From positions 8,050 to 14,064 of the forward strand of contig JAAXXJ010000051.1 in assembly GCA_013334545.1 (NCBI GenBank): a DNA stretch of 6,015 nucleotides, in the 5' to 3' direction. Within the stretch, counting starts at the first letter, position 1. Every line of letters starts with the position of its first letter. The notes beneath the pieces are model-generated. The model saw nothing but the letters and a program-made list of their open reading frames with translations. It ran no database searches and was not told where the DNA came from. Shown here one piece after another: positions 4,807 to 6,015 of this stretch. This stretch comes from Nitrospirota bacterium (GTDB taxonomy: Bacteria; Nitrospirota; UBA9217). The translations under genes were made by a program, and so were the position numbers.

Positions 4807-4870
4807 AATTGCTCTTTGTTGGGATCGTCCCTTTCAGCCTCCCGGACTTCGCGCCTGCTCCCCGTCATTA

Positions 4871-6015
4871 TCACTGGCCGGGAGGGATGATCTTCACGGC
4901 GATCGGGCCCTGCGTATCGATATGGACATCCCGCTGAGGAAATGCGATCACCACGCCGGCGCGAGCGAGGGCTTCGGATATGCGATGGCGGATCTCGCTC
5001 ACGATGGCGCGGTTGTCCCTGACCGAAATGAGCTCAAGCCAGAAGTAAACCGTAAAGGTAAGCGCACTGTCTGCAAAATTCTCGAACAGCACCGCTGCCG
5101 GCGGGTCCTTCAGCACCAGCTCATGGCCTTCAACAGTCTCAAGGAGGATCTGTGAAACCTTCCTCGTAGGTGAGCCATACGCAACACCGACAGCGACGGA
5201 ATACCGCATCCTCTTGTCCGAAAGGGTCCAGTTCGTCACCTTCTGTTCGAGGAACTGGCTGTTCGGGACCAGCAGTTCCACGCCGTCGAAGCGCATGATA
5301 TGGGAACTCCTCATGCCGATCGCGGTGACCCTCCCCCCCTGCCCGTCCACCTCGACAATGTCGCCGACCGAGATGGACCGGTCAAAGAGCAGGATCAGCC
5401 CGCTGATGAAATTGTTGATAAGGGTCTGGGCCCCGAAACCGACGCCGATGACCAGCGCGCCGCCGAAGAAGGCAAAGACGGCAAGCGGGATGTTCACCGA
5501 TACCAGCGAGAGGACGAGCACTCCGACGAACATGATGAGCAGGAATACCTTGCCTACCTGGTCCGCAAAGCTCGCATCCTTATGGAACCTCGTGGTCACG
5601 AGCCAGCGCACCGGCCTGATCAGGCGTCGTGCCAGCCACCAGCCCGCAACGAGGATCACAATGGCCTGGAGCACCTTGCCGAGAGTGACCCCGACCGGTT
5701 GTACGATCTTCGTCCCCTCTGCAATGACCGTCTCCTCCGCCACATAGAGCTCAATGTTCCACATCCTTTGAATGAAGGAGAAGACATCGGCGAGAAGTGT
5801 TTTTACGCGGCTGATCAGGGGGGCATGTTCCTGCCGCTCCTTGAGCTCGTCGGTCATGCGGTTTGCCAGGCGTTCAACCCTGCTGAGCGACTCTGCCGCC
5901 CTGAGAAGCAGGGACTGGCGGTCCTCGTAGGCCTTCATGATGACGCGATCGGTCTCGCGCTCTGCCCAGGTCCTGTGCGCTTTTTCGATCTTGTCCCGCT
6001 GGCTCTGAATGAGCG
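4871..6015 (-). CDS. MscS-family mechanosensitive ion channel (partial, N-terminus beyond window)
   Basis: The frame is open to the window edge, reading without a stop through 5939-6015, so the ATG at 5938 is probably internal and the gene continues upstream. Residues are counted from that ATG. Residues 1-60 are charged and helical, a likely coiled coil or periplasmic helical region. A first membrane helix lies at about 84-105, a second at about 130-150, and the pore-lining helix at about 151-185, with GGALVIGVGFGAQTLINNFISG as the MscS signature. It is followed by the beta domain (FDRSISVGDIVEV, 185-197; VTAIGMRSSHIMRFDG; LLVPNSQFL, 222-230; VTNWTLSD) and the C-terminal alpha/beta domain ending in FPQRDVHI (333-340). 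The family forms homoheptameric channels in the inner membrane that release solutes on hypo-osmotic shock. With an added N-terminal helical region this is larger than the minimal E. coli MscS. Specific gating or regulation cannot be read from the fragment. Confidence 0.92.
   Translation of the reverse strand, partial: LIQSQRDKIEKAHRTWAERETDRVIMKAYEDRQSLLLRAAESLSRVERLANRMTDELKERQEHAPLISRVKTLLADVFSFIQRMWNIELYVAEETVIAEGTKIVQPVGVTLGKVLQAIVILVAGWWLARRLIRPVRWLVTTRFHKDASFADQVGKVFLLIMFVGVLVLSLVSVNIPLAVFAFFGGALVIGVGFGAQTLINNFISGLILLFDRSISVGDIVEVDGQGGRVTAIGMRSSHIMRFDGVELLVPNSQFLEQKVTNWTLSDKRMRYSVAVGVAYGSPTRKVSQILLETVEGHELVLKDPPAAVLFENFADSALTFTVYFWLELISVRDNRAIVSEIRHRISEALARAGVVIAFPQRDVHIDTQGPIAVKIIPPGQ

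Larger units (their letters stand above)
4560..4870. other. Intergenic interval, 311 bases, holding a palindromic repeat
   Basis: No gene is supported here. Positions 4560-4670 should hold the promoter of the barrel gene, but I could not find a convincing -35/-10 pair. Positions 4671-4806 are an inverted-repeat element. Positions 4807-4870 lie downstream of the channel gene and show no clear terminator. Confidence 0.7.

Noticed and set aside
5214..5747. 177-codon open frame on the plus strand
   Set aside because: Antisense to the MscS pore and beta domains, with low-complexity Ser/Thr/Pro-rich composition. The minus-strand frame is unmistakable.

Overview
The window looks like a chromosomal segment of a moderately GC-rich Gram-negative bacterium. 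An outer-membrane beta-barrel, a lipoprotein, periplasmic proteins with Sec signals and a type II secretion/type IV pilus-like pseudopilin all require a two-membrane envelope. The pseudopilin resembles proteins I remember from Geobacter-like Desulfobacterota, and dispersed palindromic repeats between genes also fit that group or Nitrospirota. This placement is an inference; no rRNA or other marker gene is present.

Layout. Positions 1-1200 (+ strand) hold the probable tail of an upstream gene, a pseudopilin (51-653) and, one base later, a hypoxanthine phosphoribosyltransferase (655-1200). Positions 1201-1850 carry no convincing gene. They hold a roughly 370-bp stack of nested inverted repeats (about 1333-1698) and a possible two-way terminator (1721-1778) between convergent transcription units. 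Positions 1851-3250 (- strand) hold three tandem, colinear paralogues of a small exported protein, each with two four-cysteine repeats of the GLG1/'cysteine-rich repeat' type. The last gene in the transcription order is a predicted lipoprotein and the first two are predicted soluble periplasmic proteins. Positions 3384-4559 (- strand) encode an Omp85/BamA-type outer-membrane barrel without POTRA domains, apparently started at TTG. Positions 4560-4870 are intergenic and contain a 136-bp imperfect palindrome (4671-4806) with 10-bp-phased CGCGGAT repeats. Positions 4871-6015 (- strand) are the C-terminal part of an MscS-family mechanosensitive channel whose N-terminus lies beyond the window.

How it fits together. 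The right-hand two thirds is all minus strand and all envelope: channel, outer-membrane barrel, two periplasmic cysteine-rich proteins and a cysteine-rich lipoprotein. That order permits, but does not prove, a shared envelope role. The gaps of 132 and 311 bases around the barrel gene, the second filled by a repeat element, argue against one operon for everything. The three cysteine-rich genes (gaps 88 and 43 bases) are the best candidate operon. The most unusual content is this paralogue array, in which one residue at the end of the signal peptide separates the lipoprotein from the soluble forms, together with the two palindromic intergenic elements.
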